Assembly (NCBI RefSeq): GCF_937616625.2
Contig: NC_065576.1
Location: 19,494,001 to 19,558,000, forward strand
DNA: 64,000 nt
Direction: 5' to 3'
Source: Mercurialis annua
Lineage: Eukaryota > Streptophyta > Magnoliopsida > Malpighiales > Euphorbiaceae
The notes beneath the pieces were generated by a model, which was not told the DNA's origin, did not search any database, and saw only the letters and a program-made list of their open reading frames with translations. Numbering within the stretch: the first letter of the stretch is position 1; every line of letters starts with the position of its first letter. Both the position numbers and the translations under genes were made by a program. Positions 47,483 through 59,532 of the stretch are shown piece after piece.

Positions 47483-48519
47483 CGTGTTTGTTCACGTTTC
47501 TCCTAACTTTCAAAACCTAATATTTTCATCACAAATCAAACCAGCCGTCATTCCTCTAAACGAATCTAAAACTCCATCATCATCCCTTCCGTTCGTTCCA
47601 ATCCGGTATGTGTTCGTTACTCTTCCTTGTTTCTTCGTTTAAAGTACGATACCGTCAAAATACGGTTCTTGATTTCTATCATATTGTTTTAGATATATTT
47701 TGATTGTTCTTCGACGATTCACATCGACTCAACGTTCTCTTCGATCCCTACATTTCAGAATCTATAAGGTACATAAGGATTTCTCCGTTTATCGCCGTTT
47801 CGATTTCGACGTGTTCTTGCTATGTTCTGCCGTTCCTTTTTGTTTTTAATTCGGCTGTCTTAGATCGATTCCTTGTCACCTAGCATTAATTAAATGGAGA
47901 TTGAATTGTTAAGTCGTGATCATTCGTCGTTGTTGAAACCGTTCGATTCGCCGTGAATTGTTACGATTGCAGTAGCTTGTTCTTGAGTTTTTTTCTTGTT
48001 AATTAGGTTATGTTTTAAGATTAATTGTTGTGATTAAATTGTAGGATTCATGATATAGATTTAATGTTTGGTTCATTATAAGAAGATGGAATGAAAACTT
48101 AGCATTAGATTACCCTTCTTTCATGAGTTGTTATGAGCGGCAGAAACATAAACTTTGATGGTATTCAAATTGTTGAAGATGGCTAATTATCATGTATGGT
48201 CACCAAGTTGTTTTATTGAAATCAATTGAATCCTTTAAGTTAGTTTTAACTATTGAATTTGGTTTCGATAATAACTTGAACTAGTTTGAATTTAATAGAC
48301 AATTTGATTATGTTAAATATTTTATAACTTAATTTAATTTAATTACTCGGGTAATTATATTTAATTTTAATCAAAATGTCAAATTGGCTAATTTGCAATT
48401 TAGCCCCTAAAGTTTCTAAAAAACTTATTCTAGTTAAGTTTTATCTTGGATCTTTGTTTTGATTTATAAATTAGTAAATTGAGATCGAATAATTAATTTG
48501 ATTTAGAATATCAAATTGG

Positions 48520-48598
48520 CTAAAGTATAGTTTAGTCCCTAATTGGCTAAAGTACAGTTTAGTCCCTAATTGGCTAAAGTAAAATTTAGTCCCTAAAC
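48520..48598. repeat. 27-bp minisatellite in LTR C, three copies
   Basis: Units start at 48520, 48547 and 48574. The paralog at 503-635 has five. Confidence 0.9.
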
Positions 48599-49166
48599 TT
48601 TATAAGACTTATTTGATCAAGTTTTTGATTTGTAACTTGGGTTACTTAAATTTGAAGTTATTGAGTTCTGTTTTAATGGTTTATTATTTTACCAATTATT
48701 TTTATAAAATAGAAACTCGGGTTTATATTTGATAAACGTTTTAGGCCGGGTTAGACTTGGGTCACCCGACAAGTGAGGTTAGCTTGGTAGTTATTGGTAA
48801 CTCAGCTAAGCCACTATTTGGAAACTATTTATTATTTAAAGTTTATTAAATAATATTTATAAATTGGATTTAAAATAAGAACTCAATAGACTTGTAATAA
48901 TTATGCATTGTTACCTTTTAGGTATTTTTGTGTTGTTCTGGATTACTAAATTCCGACGTGTTATTTGTACTAGTCCTATGTGGTGTCTATTACTCTTTAG
49001 CGTTAGGGTCTGATTTTAATTATGATTTTAATATTTTAGTTAGACCCGTCGACTGTTCGTACTTCAGAGGCAAACCAGAGTTAGATTGCTTGTCAGGATC
49101 ACGTGGATTTAGCAAGTAGTGAGTTTATATCTCTATTTACATCTTTATTAAGCAATTTTTATATTT

Positions 49167-49168
<2 letters not shown>

Positions 49169-49211
<43 letters not shown>
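49169..49211. repeat. (TA)n microsatellite in 3' LTR of C
   Basis: About 43 nt of alternating TA, the longest of the three homologous sites. Confidence 0.9.
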
Positions 49212-49213
<2 letters not shown>

Positions 49214-50420
49214 AGCTTTTCAACTGTTTTCGGCATTGTGGATTTGATTTGGAACGTGCTTCTCGATGGGCATCATCGGTACTGCGTGCGCACCGGTAAT
49301 AATTATGGTAATGAGGTAGGTTTGAGATACGTCTCACCTTAGTGAGGGCACCGGTGGAAGATACGTCTCCTGGGCTCACTAATTATTAAGTGATAATCGG
49401 GGATCGGTTATTGAGATACGTCTCACCGACACGACAATGAATTTAGAATTGTGGTTTAGGGTTTCATTGATAATCCATAATGAAAAAATTTTATTAAACG
49501 TTTTTAAAGGTTTTCAACTTAATAAATGTAAATGGTTATATAAACTCTACTCAGTAAATCTGACCCCGTTGTTTTCCCAAATTTTCAAGGTTTATGATTT
49601 GAGCATTTGTCGATCTCCGTTTCTTCATTCTCGGAGGTTCTTTATTTCATTTCAGATATAAGAGTCGAACTATTTTAAACTCTTAGACCGCAGTAGTTTT
49701 ATCATATTATTCATGTTATAGTCTTACGTTTATATTTAGACTATTGTTTGTTGGATTGGTCCAACTATTACTATATCGTTTTTGGCATGATTACAGTGTT
49801 TATGGTATTTATATTATATTTCCATACTGTTGGAGATTATTTTGAGATAAGCGTACTTTAAATATATGTTGTTTATATGTACTGCTAGATTAGGCTGAAG
49901 TCTCGGTTGCCCCCGAGCATGTGGTTTTATGCAGGTACATTGTTTTAAATGTGCTAAGTTGGTTATCCGCAAGGCTAGCTACGGGTTTTGGTACTACCAT
50001 ACCCATACCCTAGAGCCGGTCACGATTCATGAAAATGGGTCGTGACAGTTACGAAACTAATCAAAACATTTAAAACGGTACGAAAGAAAGCCAAACGATT
50101 AAAACGTTACGAATTAAATCCTAACATCTTACCTTTTTAGGAAATTAATCCAAACGTTTAATACGTTACGAAACAATTCCAAACGTTTAAGACATTACGA
50201 AACAAATCCAAACGTATAAAACAATTCGAAATAAATCCAAACATTTAAAACATTGTGAAATAAATCCAAAAGTTTAAACATTTTAGCGATTTATGCCAAA
50301 CAATTAAAAACGTTACAAAACTAATCCAAACATTTTAATGTTGCGAAACAAATCCAAATGTTTCACCTTTTCAGCGATTTAAGATAAATGTTTTAAACGT
50401 TAAGAAAAAAATCCTAATGT

Positions 50421-50425
50421 TTGAC
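50421..50425. other. Empty insertion site of element A
   Basis: A single TTGAC within CCTAATGTTTGACCTTTT, where copy A has TTGAC-element A-TTGAC (2438-13918). It directly confirms the element ends. Confidence 0.93.
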
Positions 50426-53400
50426 CTTTTTAGCGATTTAAGCCAAACGTTTAAAACGTTACAAAAAATATTCAAATGATTCACCTTTTTAGCTATTTAA
50501 GTTGAACGTATAAAATGTTACGAAACAAATACAAACGTTTAAAACGTTTCAAAACAAATCCTAAAATTTAACCTTATTAGTGATGTAAGCAAAACGATTA
50601 AAACGTTACGAAAATAAATCCAAACTTTTAAAACGTTACGAAAAAAATCCAAATGTTTCACATTTTTAGCGAAACAAATCCTAACGTTTAAAAGGTTACG
50701 AAACAAATCCTAATATAATCCGAACGTTTAAAAGATTACGAAACAAATCCTAACGTTTCTCCGTTTTAGCGATTTAAGCCATACGTTTAAAACGTTACGA
50801 AACAAATCCTAACGTTTCACCTTTTTAGAAATTTAAACCAAACGTTTAAAACGTTACGAAAACAAATCCAAACGGTAACGTTACGAAACAAAACCGTACG
50901 TTTCACCCTTTTAGCAATATAATCCAAACGTTTAAAACATTATGAAACAAATCCTAACGTTTCACCTTTTTAGCGATTCAAGCAAAACATTTAAAACGTT
51001 ACGAAACTTATCCAAACGTTTTGAACGTTACAAAACAAATCCAAATGTTTTACCTTTTTAGTGATTTAAGCCAAACGTTTAAAATTTTACGAAACAAATC
51101 TTAAAGTTTTACCTTTTTAGCAATTTAAGCCAAACGCTTAAATCATAAGAAAACAAATCCAAACGTTTAAAACGTTACGAAATAAATTCTAACGTTTCAC
51201 CTTTTTAGCGATTTAAGCCAAACGTTTAAAACGTTACATAGAAAATCTTAACGTTTCACCTTTTTAGTGATTTAAGCCAAACGTTTAAAACAACTAATGC
51301 AAACGTTTAAAACGTTACGAAAAAATCCAAACGTTTCGCCCTTTTAGCAATTTAAGCCAAACGTTTAAAACGTTATAAAACTTATCCAAACGTTTAAAAC
51401 GTTAGGAAACAAATCCTAAAGTTTGACCTTTTAAGAGATTTAAGCCAAATGTTTAAAACGTTACGAAACAAATCTTAACGTTTCACCTTTTTAGAGATTT
51501 AAGTCAAACGTTTTAAACGTTACGAAACAAATTCAAAGATTTAAAACGTTGCGAAACAAATCCTAACGTTTCACGTTTTTAGCTATTTAAGCCAAACGTT
51601 TAAAACGTAACGAAACAAATTAAAACATTTAAAATGTTACTAAACAAATGCTAACGTTTCCCCTTTTTAGCGATTTAAGCAAAACGTTTAATATATTACG
51701 AAACAAATCCTAACGTTTCACCTATTTAGCGATTTAAGCCAAACGTTTAAAACGTTACGAAAAAAATCTTAACGTTTCACCTTTTTATCGATTTAAGCCA
51801 AACGTTTAAAACGTTACGAAACAAATCCAAACGTATAAAATGTTACGAAACAAATCCAAACGTATAAAACGTTACGAAAAAATTCTAACGTTTCACCTTT
51901 TTAGCAATCCAAACGTTTAAAACGTTACCAAACAAATCCTAACGTTTTATCTTTTTAGCGATTTAAGCCAAACTATTAAAACGTTACAAAAACAAATCCA
52001 AACGTTTAAAACGCTACGAAACAAATCCAAACAATTCACTTTTTTAGCAATTCAAGCCAACCGTTTATAAACGTTACTGAACTTATCCAAACGTTTAAAA
52101 CGTTAAGAAACAAATCGAATCGTTTCACCTTTTTAGATATTTAAGCCAAATGTTTAAAACGTTACGAGACAAATCTTAACGTTTTACCTTATTAGCGATT
52201 TAAGCCAAACATTTAAAACGTTACAAAAAAAATCCAAACGTTTAAAACATTATAAAACAAATCATAACGTTTCACCTTTTTAGCGATTTAAGCTAAATGT
52301 TTAAAATATTACGAAACAAATCTAAACGTTTAAAATGTTACGAAACAATTCTGAATGTATAAAACGTAATGAAAAAAAATCCTAACATTTCACCTTTTTA
52401 GCGATTTAAGCACAACAATTAAAACATTGCGAAAACAAATATAAACATTTAAAACGTTACGAAGCAAATCCAAACTTTTCACCTTTTTTAGCGATATAAG
52501 CCTAATGTTTATAATGTTACGAAACTAATTCAAACCTTTAAAACGTTACAAAACAAATCCTAACGTTTCCCCTTTTTAGCGATTTAAGCCAAACGATTAA
52601 AAAATTACAAAAAAAATCTTAATGTTTCACCTTTTTAGCGATTTAAGCCAAATGTTAAAATGTTACAAAAAAATCCAAACGTTTAAAATGTTATGAAACA
52701 ATTCCAAACGTTTCAACTTTTTAGAAATTTAAGCCAAACGTTTAAGAAACAAATGCTAACGTTTCACCTTTTTAGCGATTGAAACAAAACGTTTAAAACG
52801 TTTCAATAACAAATCCAAATGTTTTAAACGTTACGAAACAAATCCAAACGTTTCACTTTTTTAGCGATTTAAGCCAAACGTTCAATACGAAACTTATCCA
52901 AACGTTTAAAACGTAACGAAACAAATCTTAACGTTTCACCTTTTTAGCGATTTAAGCCAAACATTTAAAACGTTATGAAACAAATCTTAATGTTTTACCT
53001 TTTTGGTGATTTAAGCCAAACATTTAAAACATTACGAAAAAAATCCAAACGTTTAAAACTTTACGGAATAAATCCTAATGTTTTACCTATTTAGAGATTT
53101 AAGCCAAACGTTTAAAACATTACACAACAAATCCTAACGTTTTACCTTTTGAACGATTTAAGCCAAACGTTTGAAATGTTACGAAACAAATGCAAACGTT
53201 TCAAACGTTACAAAAGAATTCCTAACTTTTCACCTGTTTAACAATTTAAGCCAAACGATTAAAACGTTACGAAACTAATTCTAACGTTTCAACTTTTGAG
53301 AGATTTATGCCAAACGTTTAAAACGTTATGAAAACAAATCCAAACTTTTAAATGTTGCGAAAGTAATCCTAACGTTTCACCTTTTTAGCGATTTAAGTCA

Positions 53401-56400
53401 AACGTTTAGAACGTTACGAAAACAAATACCAACGTTTATAGCGTTACGATATAATCCAAAAGTTTCACCTTTTTAGTGATTCAAACCAAGCGTTTAAAAA
53501 GTTTTGAAACTTATCCAAACGTTTAACACTTCACTTAACAAATCCTAATGTTTCACCTCTTTAGCGATTTAAGCCAGCATTAAAAACGTTACGAAACAAA
53601 TCTTAACGTTTCACCTTTTTAGCGATTTAAGCAAAACGTTTAAAACATTACGAAACAAATCCAAAAGTTAAAAACGTTACGAAACAAATCCTAACGTTTC
53701 ACCTTTTTAGCGATTTAAGCCAAACATTTAAAACGTTTCGAAGCAAATCTAAACGTTTCACCCTTTTAGCGGTTTAAACCAAACGTTTAAAACGTTATGA
53801 AACAAATGCAAACGTTTAAAACGTTACGAAACAAATCCAAACGTTTAACCTTTTTAACGATTTAAGCCAAACGTTTAAAATGTTACAATACTTATCCAAA
53901 TGTTTTAAATGTTAGGAAATAAATCCTAACGTTTCACCTTTTTAGAGATTGAAGCCAAACGTTTAAAACGTTACGAAACAAATCTTAACGTTTCACCTTT
54001 TTAGCTATTTAAGCCAAACGTTTAAATTGTAACGAATCAAATCTAAACATTTAAAACGTTACTAAACAAATCCTAATGTTTTCCCTTTTTAGCGATTTAA
54101 GCCAAATGTTTAAAACATTACGAAACAAATCCAAACATTTCACCTTTTTAGCTATTTAAGTCAATCGTTTAAAACATTACGAAACAAATCTTAACGTTTC
54201 ACGTTTTTATCGATTTAATCCAAATGTTTAAAATGTTACGAAACAAATCCAAACGTATAAAACGTTACGAAACAAATCCTAATGTTTCACCTTTTTAGCA
54301 ATTTAATCCAAACATTTAAAACGTTACCAAGCAAATCCTAACGTTTTACCTTTTTAGCGATTTAAGCTGAACTTTTAAAACATTAAAAACAAATCCAAAC
54401 GTGTAAAACGCTACGAAACAAATCCAAACAATTCACTTTTTTTAGCAATTTAAGCCAACCGTTTATAAACGTTACGAAACTTATCCAAACGTTTAAAACA
54501 TTAAGAAACTAATCCAATTGTATCACCTTTTTATTTATTTAAGCCAAACGTTTAAAACGTTACGAAACAAATCTTAACCTTTCACCTTTTTAGAGATTTA
54601 AGCCAAACATTTAAAACGTTACAAAATAAATCCAAACGTTTAAAACGTTACGAAACAAATTGTAACGTTTCACCTTTATAGCGATTTAAGCTAAACGTTT
54701 AAAATATTACGAAACAAATCTATACGTTCAAAACGTTACGAAACAAATCTGAATGTATGAAACGTAATGAAAAAAATCCTAACATTTCACCTGTTTAGTG
54801 ATTTAAGCCAAACATTTAAAACATTGCGAAAACAAATCCAAACGTTTAAAACGTTACAAAACAAATTCAAACTTTTCACCTTTTTTGCGATATAAGCCAA
54901 ACGTTTATAATGTTACGTAATTCAAACGTTTAAAACGTTACAAAACAAATCCCAATGTTTCCTTTTTAACGATTTAAGCCAAACAATTAAAACATTACGA
55001 AAAAATCTTAATGTTTCACCTTTTTAGCGATTTAAGCAAAACGTTAAAATGTTACAAAAAAATCCAAACGTTTAAAACGTTACAAAACAAATCCATACGT
55101 TTCACCTTTTTAGCAATTTAAAACATTTAAAACATCCTGAAACAAATCCTAACGTTTCACCTTTTTAGCGATTTAAACTAAACGTTTAAAACGTTACAAT
55201 AACAAATCCAAATGTTTAAAACGTTAAGAAACAAATCCAAACGTTTCACTTTTTTAGCGATTTAAGCCAAACGATTAAAACGTTACGAAACTTATCCAAC
55301 TTTTTATAACGTTATGAAACAAATCTTATCGTTTCACCTTTTTAGCGATTTAAGACAAACATTTAAAACGTTACGAAACAAATTCAAAATGTTTAAAACA
55401 TTACGAAACAAATCTAAACGTTTAACCTTTTTAGCGATATAAGCCAAATATTTAAAACATTACAAAACAAATCTTTAAAGTTTCACCTTTTTAGCAATTT
55501 AAGCCAAACGTTTAAAACGGTACAAAACAAATCCAAACGTTTAAAACGGTACAAAACAAATCCAAACGTTTAAAACATTACAAAACAAATCCTAACGTTT
55601 CCCCTTTTTAGCGATTTAAGCCAAACGTTTGAAACGTTACGAAACAAATCTTAACGTTTCACCTTTTTAGCGATTTAAGCCAAACGTTGAAAATGTTACG
55701 AAACAAATGAAAACGTTTGTAAAGTTATAGAACAAATCTAAACGTTTCACTTTTTTAGCGATTTATGCCAAACGTTTAAAACGTTATGAAACTTATCCAA
55801 ACGTTTAAAACGTTTCGATACTTATCCAAACGTTTGAAACGTTACGAAACAAATCCTAACGTTTCAGCTTTTTCGGAATTTAAGCTAAACATTTAAAACG
55901 TTAAGAAATAAATTTTAACGTTCCACCTTTTTAGCGATTTAAGCCCAACGCTTAAAACACTGCGAAACAAATCGAAACATTTAAAACGTTACAAAACAAA
56001 TCCTAACATTTCACCTTTTTAGCGATTTAATCCAAACGTTTAAAATGTTACAAAACAAATCTTTATGTTTCACCATTTTAGCAATCTAAGCCAAACGTTT
56101 AAAACGTCACAAAACAAATGCAAGCGTTTAAAACGTTACAAAAAAATCCTAACGTTTCACCTTTTTAGCTATTTAAGCCAAACGTTTAAAATATTATGAA
56201 ACAAATCCAAACGTTTATAACGTTATAAAACAAATCCAAACGTTTAACCTTTTAAGCGATTTAAGCCAAACGTTTTAAAACGTTATTAATCTTATCCAAA
56301 CGTTTAAAACGTTAGGAAACAAATCCTAACGTTTCACCTTTCTAGAGATTTAAGCCAAACGTTTAAAACGTTACGAAGCAAATCTTAACGTTTCACCTTT

Positions 56401-56472
56401 TTAGCGATTTAAGTCAAACGTTTAAAACTTTACGAAACAAATTCAAACGTTTAAAATGTTGCTAAACAAATC

Positions 56473-56477
56473 CTAAC
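56473..56477. repeat. Target-site duplication of D2, left copy (CTAAC)
   Basis: CTAAC before the LTR start at 56478, repeated at 62644-62648; the same as D1. Confidence 0.92.
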
Positions 56478-56859
56478 TGTAATATCCCGTAAAATTTTAA
56501 AAATTCAAGTTGCGAGTTCCGGTGACATTTTTAGTTGGTTACGTAATTTAAATTTGTTTGGTGATTGGATTCAAAAATGGTTTAATTTGAGTCCGGGTTT
56601 CGAAAGCGGTTAATTGAAGTTCGGGTTTCGAAAATATAAAAAATTTAAGTCCGGGTTGGGTTTCGGTTCAACCAGAAATCGGTTGAACCGGGTCTCGTTG
56701 AACCGAGGTTCAAACGAGACCCGGTCTCGGACGAGAAGTGCAGGTCTCGTTCTAGACCTGCGTTTTAAAACAGGTCTCGTTCGAGACCCACAGGTCTCGT
56801 ACGAGACCTGTCCAACTTCAGCAGGTCTCGTTCGAGACCTGCTATAGCCTAAGTGAGGG
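56478..56859 (+). mobile_element. 5' LTR fragment of D2
   Basis: First ~380 bp of the LTR including the palindrome cluster (about 56693-56842), ending at CCTAAGTGAGGG where it joins RT. Confidence 0.9.
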
Positions 56860-59412
56860 TGCTAAGTGCTTTTCGAAGATTGACTAGAGATCTGGGTATC
56901 ATCAACTTTTGATTCGAGACGCCGATGTGCCTAAGACAGCTTTCAGAACGCGGTATGGGCATTTTGAGTTTCTGGTCATGTCTTTTGGGTTAACTAACGC
57001 ACCAGCAGCGTTTATGGATATGATGAACCGGGTATTCAAGCCGTTTCTGGATCAGTTTGTTATCGTGTTTATTGATGACATACTGATTTACTCTCGGAGT
57101 GAGGAGGAGCATGCTTTCCACTTGAGGACGATACTGCAGACTTTGCGTGAGCATCAGCTGTATGCTAAGTTCTCGAAGTGTGAATTCTGGCTGGATCAAG
57201 CTACTTTCTTAGGACAAGTGGTGTCAAAGGATGGGATCAAGGTTGATCCGACAAAGATTGAGGCAGTTATGGATTGGCAGATGCCGAGGTCAGTTACCGA
57301 GATCAGAAGTTTTCTGGGGTTAGTTGGCTACTATCGTCGGTTCGTGCAGGATTTCTCAAGAATATCTGCACCGATGACTAAACTGACACAGAAGGGTGTT
57401 AAGTTTGAGTGGACTGATAAGTGCGAGGCGAGCTTTGAGAAGCTCAAAGAGATTCTGACTACATCTCCTGTGTTGGCTTTGCCATCTGGCATCGAGGGGT
57501 TCACTGTGTATTGTGATGCTTCTAGTATCGGTTTGGGTTGCGTTCTGATGCAACATTGTAAGGTGATTGCATATGCTTCTCGCTAGTTGAAGACGCATGA
57601 GCTGAATTATCCTACTCATGATCTGGAGTTAGCAGCTGTGGTTTTTGCTCTCAAGATTTGGAGGCACTATTTGTACGGTGCGACTTGCGAGATCTTCACT
57701 GATCATAAGAGTCTGAAGTACATTTTTGATCAGCATGAGCTGAATCTGAGGCATCGGAGATGGTTGGAGTTACTGAAATACTACGATTGTACTATTCAGT
57801 ACCATACGGGTAAGGCTAATGTGGTAGCTGATGCGTTGAGTCGCAAGTCTTCGGGCAGTTTGGCCCATATTTCTGAGGTTGGACGCAAATCCATGGTTCG
57901 TGAGTGGCATAGTTTGTTAGCTTCGGGATACAGATTTCAGGTTTCACAGAGAGGTTGTTTGTTAGCACAATTGCAGGTGCAACCTGTTTTGATTGATAGG
58001 ATCAAAGCTTCACAAGCTTAGGATGCACAATTAAAATGATTATGGATGAGATCCATCTGGATGGAAATTCTGAGTTTGTTCTGGCGGATGGAGTTCTCAG
58101 GTACGGTTCTCGATTGTGTGTTCCAGATTCGGATGGTTTGAGGGACCAGATTCTGGAGGAAGCGCACAAGTCAGCTTACAGTGTTTATCCGGGTTCTACA
58201 AAGATGTATCATGATCTCAAGGGTACGTACTGGTGGAGCGGAATGAAAAAGGATGTTGCAGAGTTTGTGTCTACGTGTTTGACTTGCCAACAGGTAAAGT
58301 TAGAGCATCAAAGGCCGTTTGGATATCTGCAACCGCTACCTATTACAGAGTGGAAATGGGAGCGAATCGCTATGGATTTTGTGGTTGGTTTGCCACGTAC
58401 CCGACAGGGGTATGATTCGATTTGGGTGATAGTTGACCGTTTGACCAAGTCAGCTCACTTCCTACCGATCAAGGTTACTTATCAGGCTTCGAAGTTGGCA
58501 CAGTTGTACATTGACAGGATTGTTAGTCTTCATGGTGTACCAGTGTCGATAGTTTCGGACAGAGGTTCAGTTTTCACCTCTCGATTTTGGAAGGCGTTGT
58601 AGGAATCGTTGGGTTCGAGATTGGATTTCAGTACTGCTTTTCATCCTCAGACTGACGGTCAGTCTGAGAGGACTATTCAGACTTTGGAGGAGATGCTCAG
58701 GATGCGTGTTCTGGATTTTCAGGGTAGCTGGGATACTCATTTTCCTTTGATTGAGTTTTCCTACAACAACAGTTACCACGCTAGTATCGAGATGGTACCT
58801 TATGATGCTTTGTACGGGCGCAAGTGTCGATCTCCTATCTGTTGGGAGGAGGTTGGCGAGCGCAAGCTCTCGGGAGCAGAGATTATTCAGATTACCTCAG
58901 AGAAGGTACCATTGATCAAGCGGAGATTGGAGACAGCTTTTAGTCGGCATAAGAGGTATGCTGATCCGAAGAGAAAAGACATGGAATTTCGGGTTGGAGA
59001 TGTTGTGTTTCTTCGGGTTTCGCCTATGAAGGGCGTTGTGCGTTTTGGTGTTAAGGGGAAGTTAGCACCGAGGTATGTTGGTCCGTATGAGATCATTGAG
59101 CGTATTGGAGCAGTGGCGTACAAGTTAGTGTTGCCACCAGAAATGTCGTTGGTTCACCCAGTGTTTCACATTTCCATGTTGAGAAAGTGTATTTCTGATC
59201 CTTCTCACGTGATAACACCGCAGAGTGTTGAGATTGACCATGAGTTATCTTACGAGTAACAGCCTGTAGAGATTGTTGATACGCAGGTTCGTAAGTTACG
59301 GAGCAAGGAGATTCCGATGGTCAAGGTTCTTTGGCGGAACCATTCTGTTGAGGAGTGCACTTGGGAGACCGAGTCGGATATGCGGAGTCGCTATCCTTTT
59401 CTATTTCCTTAA
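56858..59412 (+). pseudogene. Truncated pol remnant of D2 (RT to chromodomain)
   Basis: Begins GAKCFSKID in RT and keeps FIDDILIY, RNase H VYCDASS and FTDHKS, integrase [10 protein letters not shown] (first zinc-site His changed to Tyr), [21 protein letters not shown] and ECTWETE. Breaks: stops at 56885, 57584, 58019, 58600 and 59257 (at least two are CAG to TAG) and a one-base deletion near 58037. The natural stop is 59410-59412. All breaks differ from those of D1. No functional product is expected. Confidence 0.93.
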
Positions 59413-59520
59413 GGTACAAAAATTGATTGTTATTTGATTTTTATGAGTTTCAGAGGTGCTTTGTGTTATCTTTTGGTGCTATGTGTTTATTGAGTTAAAT
59501 TCGAGGACGAATTTTTAATG

Positions 59521-59532
59521 AGTTGGGGAGAA
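59521..59532 (+). other. Polypurine tract of D2
   Basis: AGTTGGGGAGAA directly before the right LTR. Confidence 0.9.

Larger units (their letters stand above)
40485..50047 (+). mobile_element. Degenerate Tekay-like element C
   Basis: 9.56 kb: left LTR truncated at its 5' side (40485-41759), PBS, leader, broken gag-pol (42076-47000), PPT, full right LTR (47116-50047). The missing ~1.7 kb of the left LTR was lost at the A-rich junction near 40484. Its right LTR/satellite junction equals that at 2064/2065, so an element of this insertion predates the segmental duplication. The LTRs differ at many bases and in minisatellite and TA-run length. Confidence 0.93.
47116..50047 (+). mobile_element. 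3' LTR of C, full length
   Basis: 2,932 bp, TGTAATACCCCG...GGGTCGTGACA. Contains the palindrome cluster (47293-47433), TATA candidate (47475-47482), three 27-bp minisatellite units (48520-48598), the shared GGTAACTC...CCACTATTTGG block (about 48795-48821), the TA run (49169-49211), the triplicated GATACGTCTC cassette (49324-49426), and a terminal inverted pair GTCACGA/TCGTGAC. The part from 48334 is the paralog of 317-2064. Confidence 0.95.
50048..56477. repeat. Satellite array (copy B, main block)
   Basis: Collinear with 2065-2442 plus 13919-19674. Same ~30-bp subunits and orientation. A few subunits are gained or lost relative to copy A; for example AAACGGTACAAAACAAATCC is doubled near 55525-55565. 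The higher-order marker GCTATTTAAG recurs near 51587 and 54003. Confidence 0.95.

Noticed and set aside
47259..47642. 127-codon ORF over the LTR C palindromes
   Set aside because: It is generated by the GTCTCGTACGAGAC repeats (SRTR-like residues) and lies in U3 and leader-like sequence.
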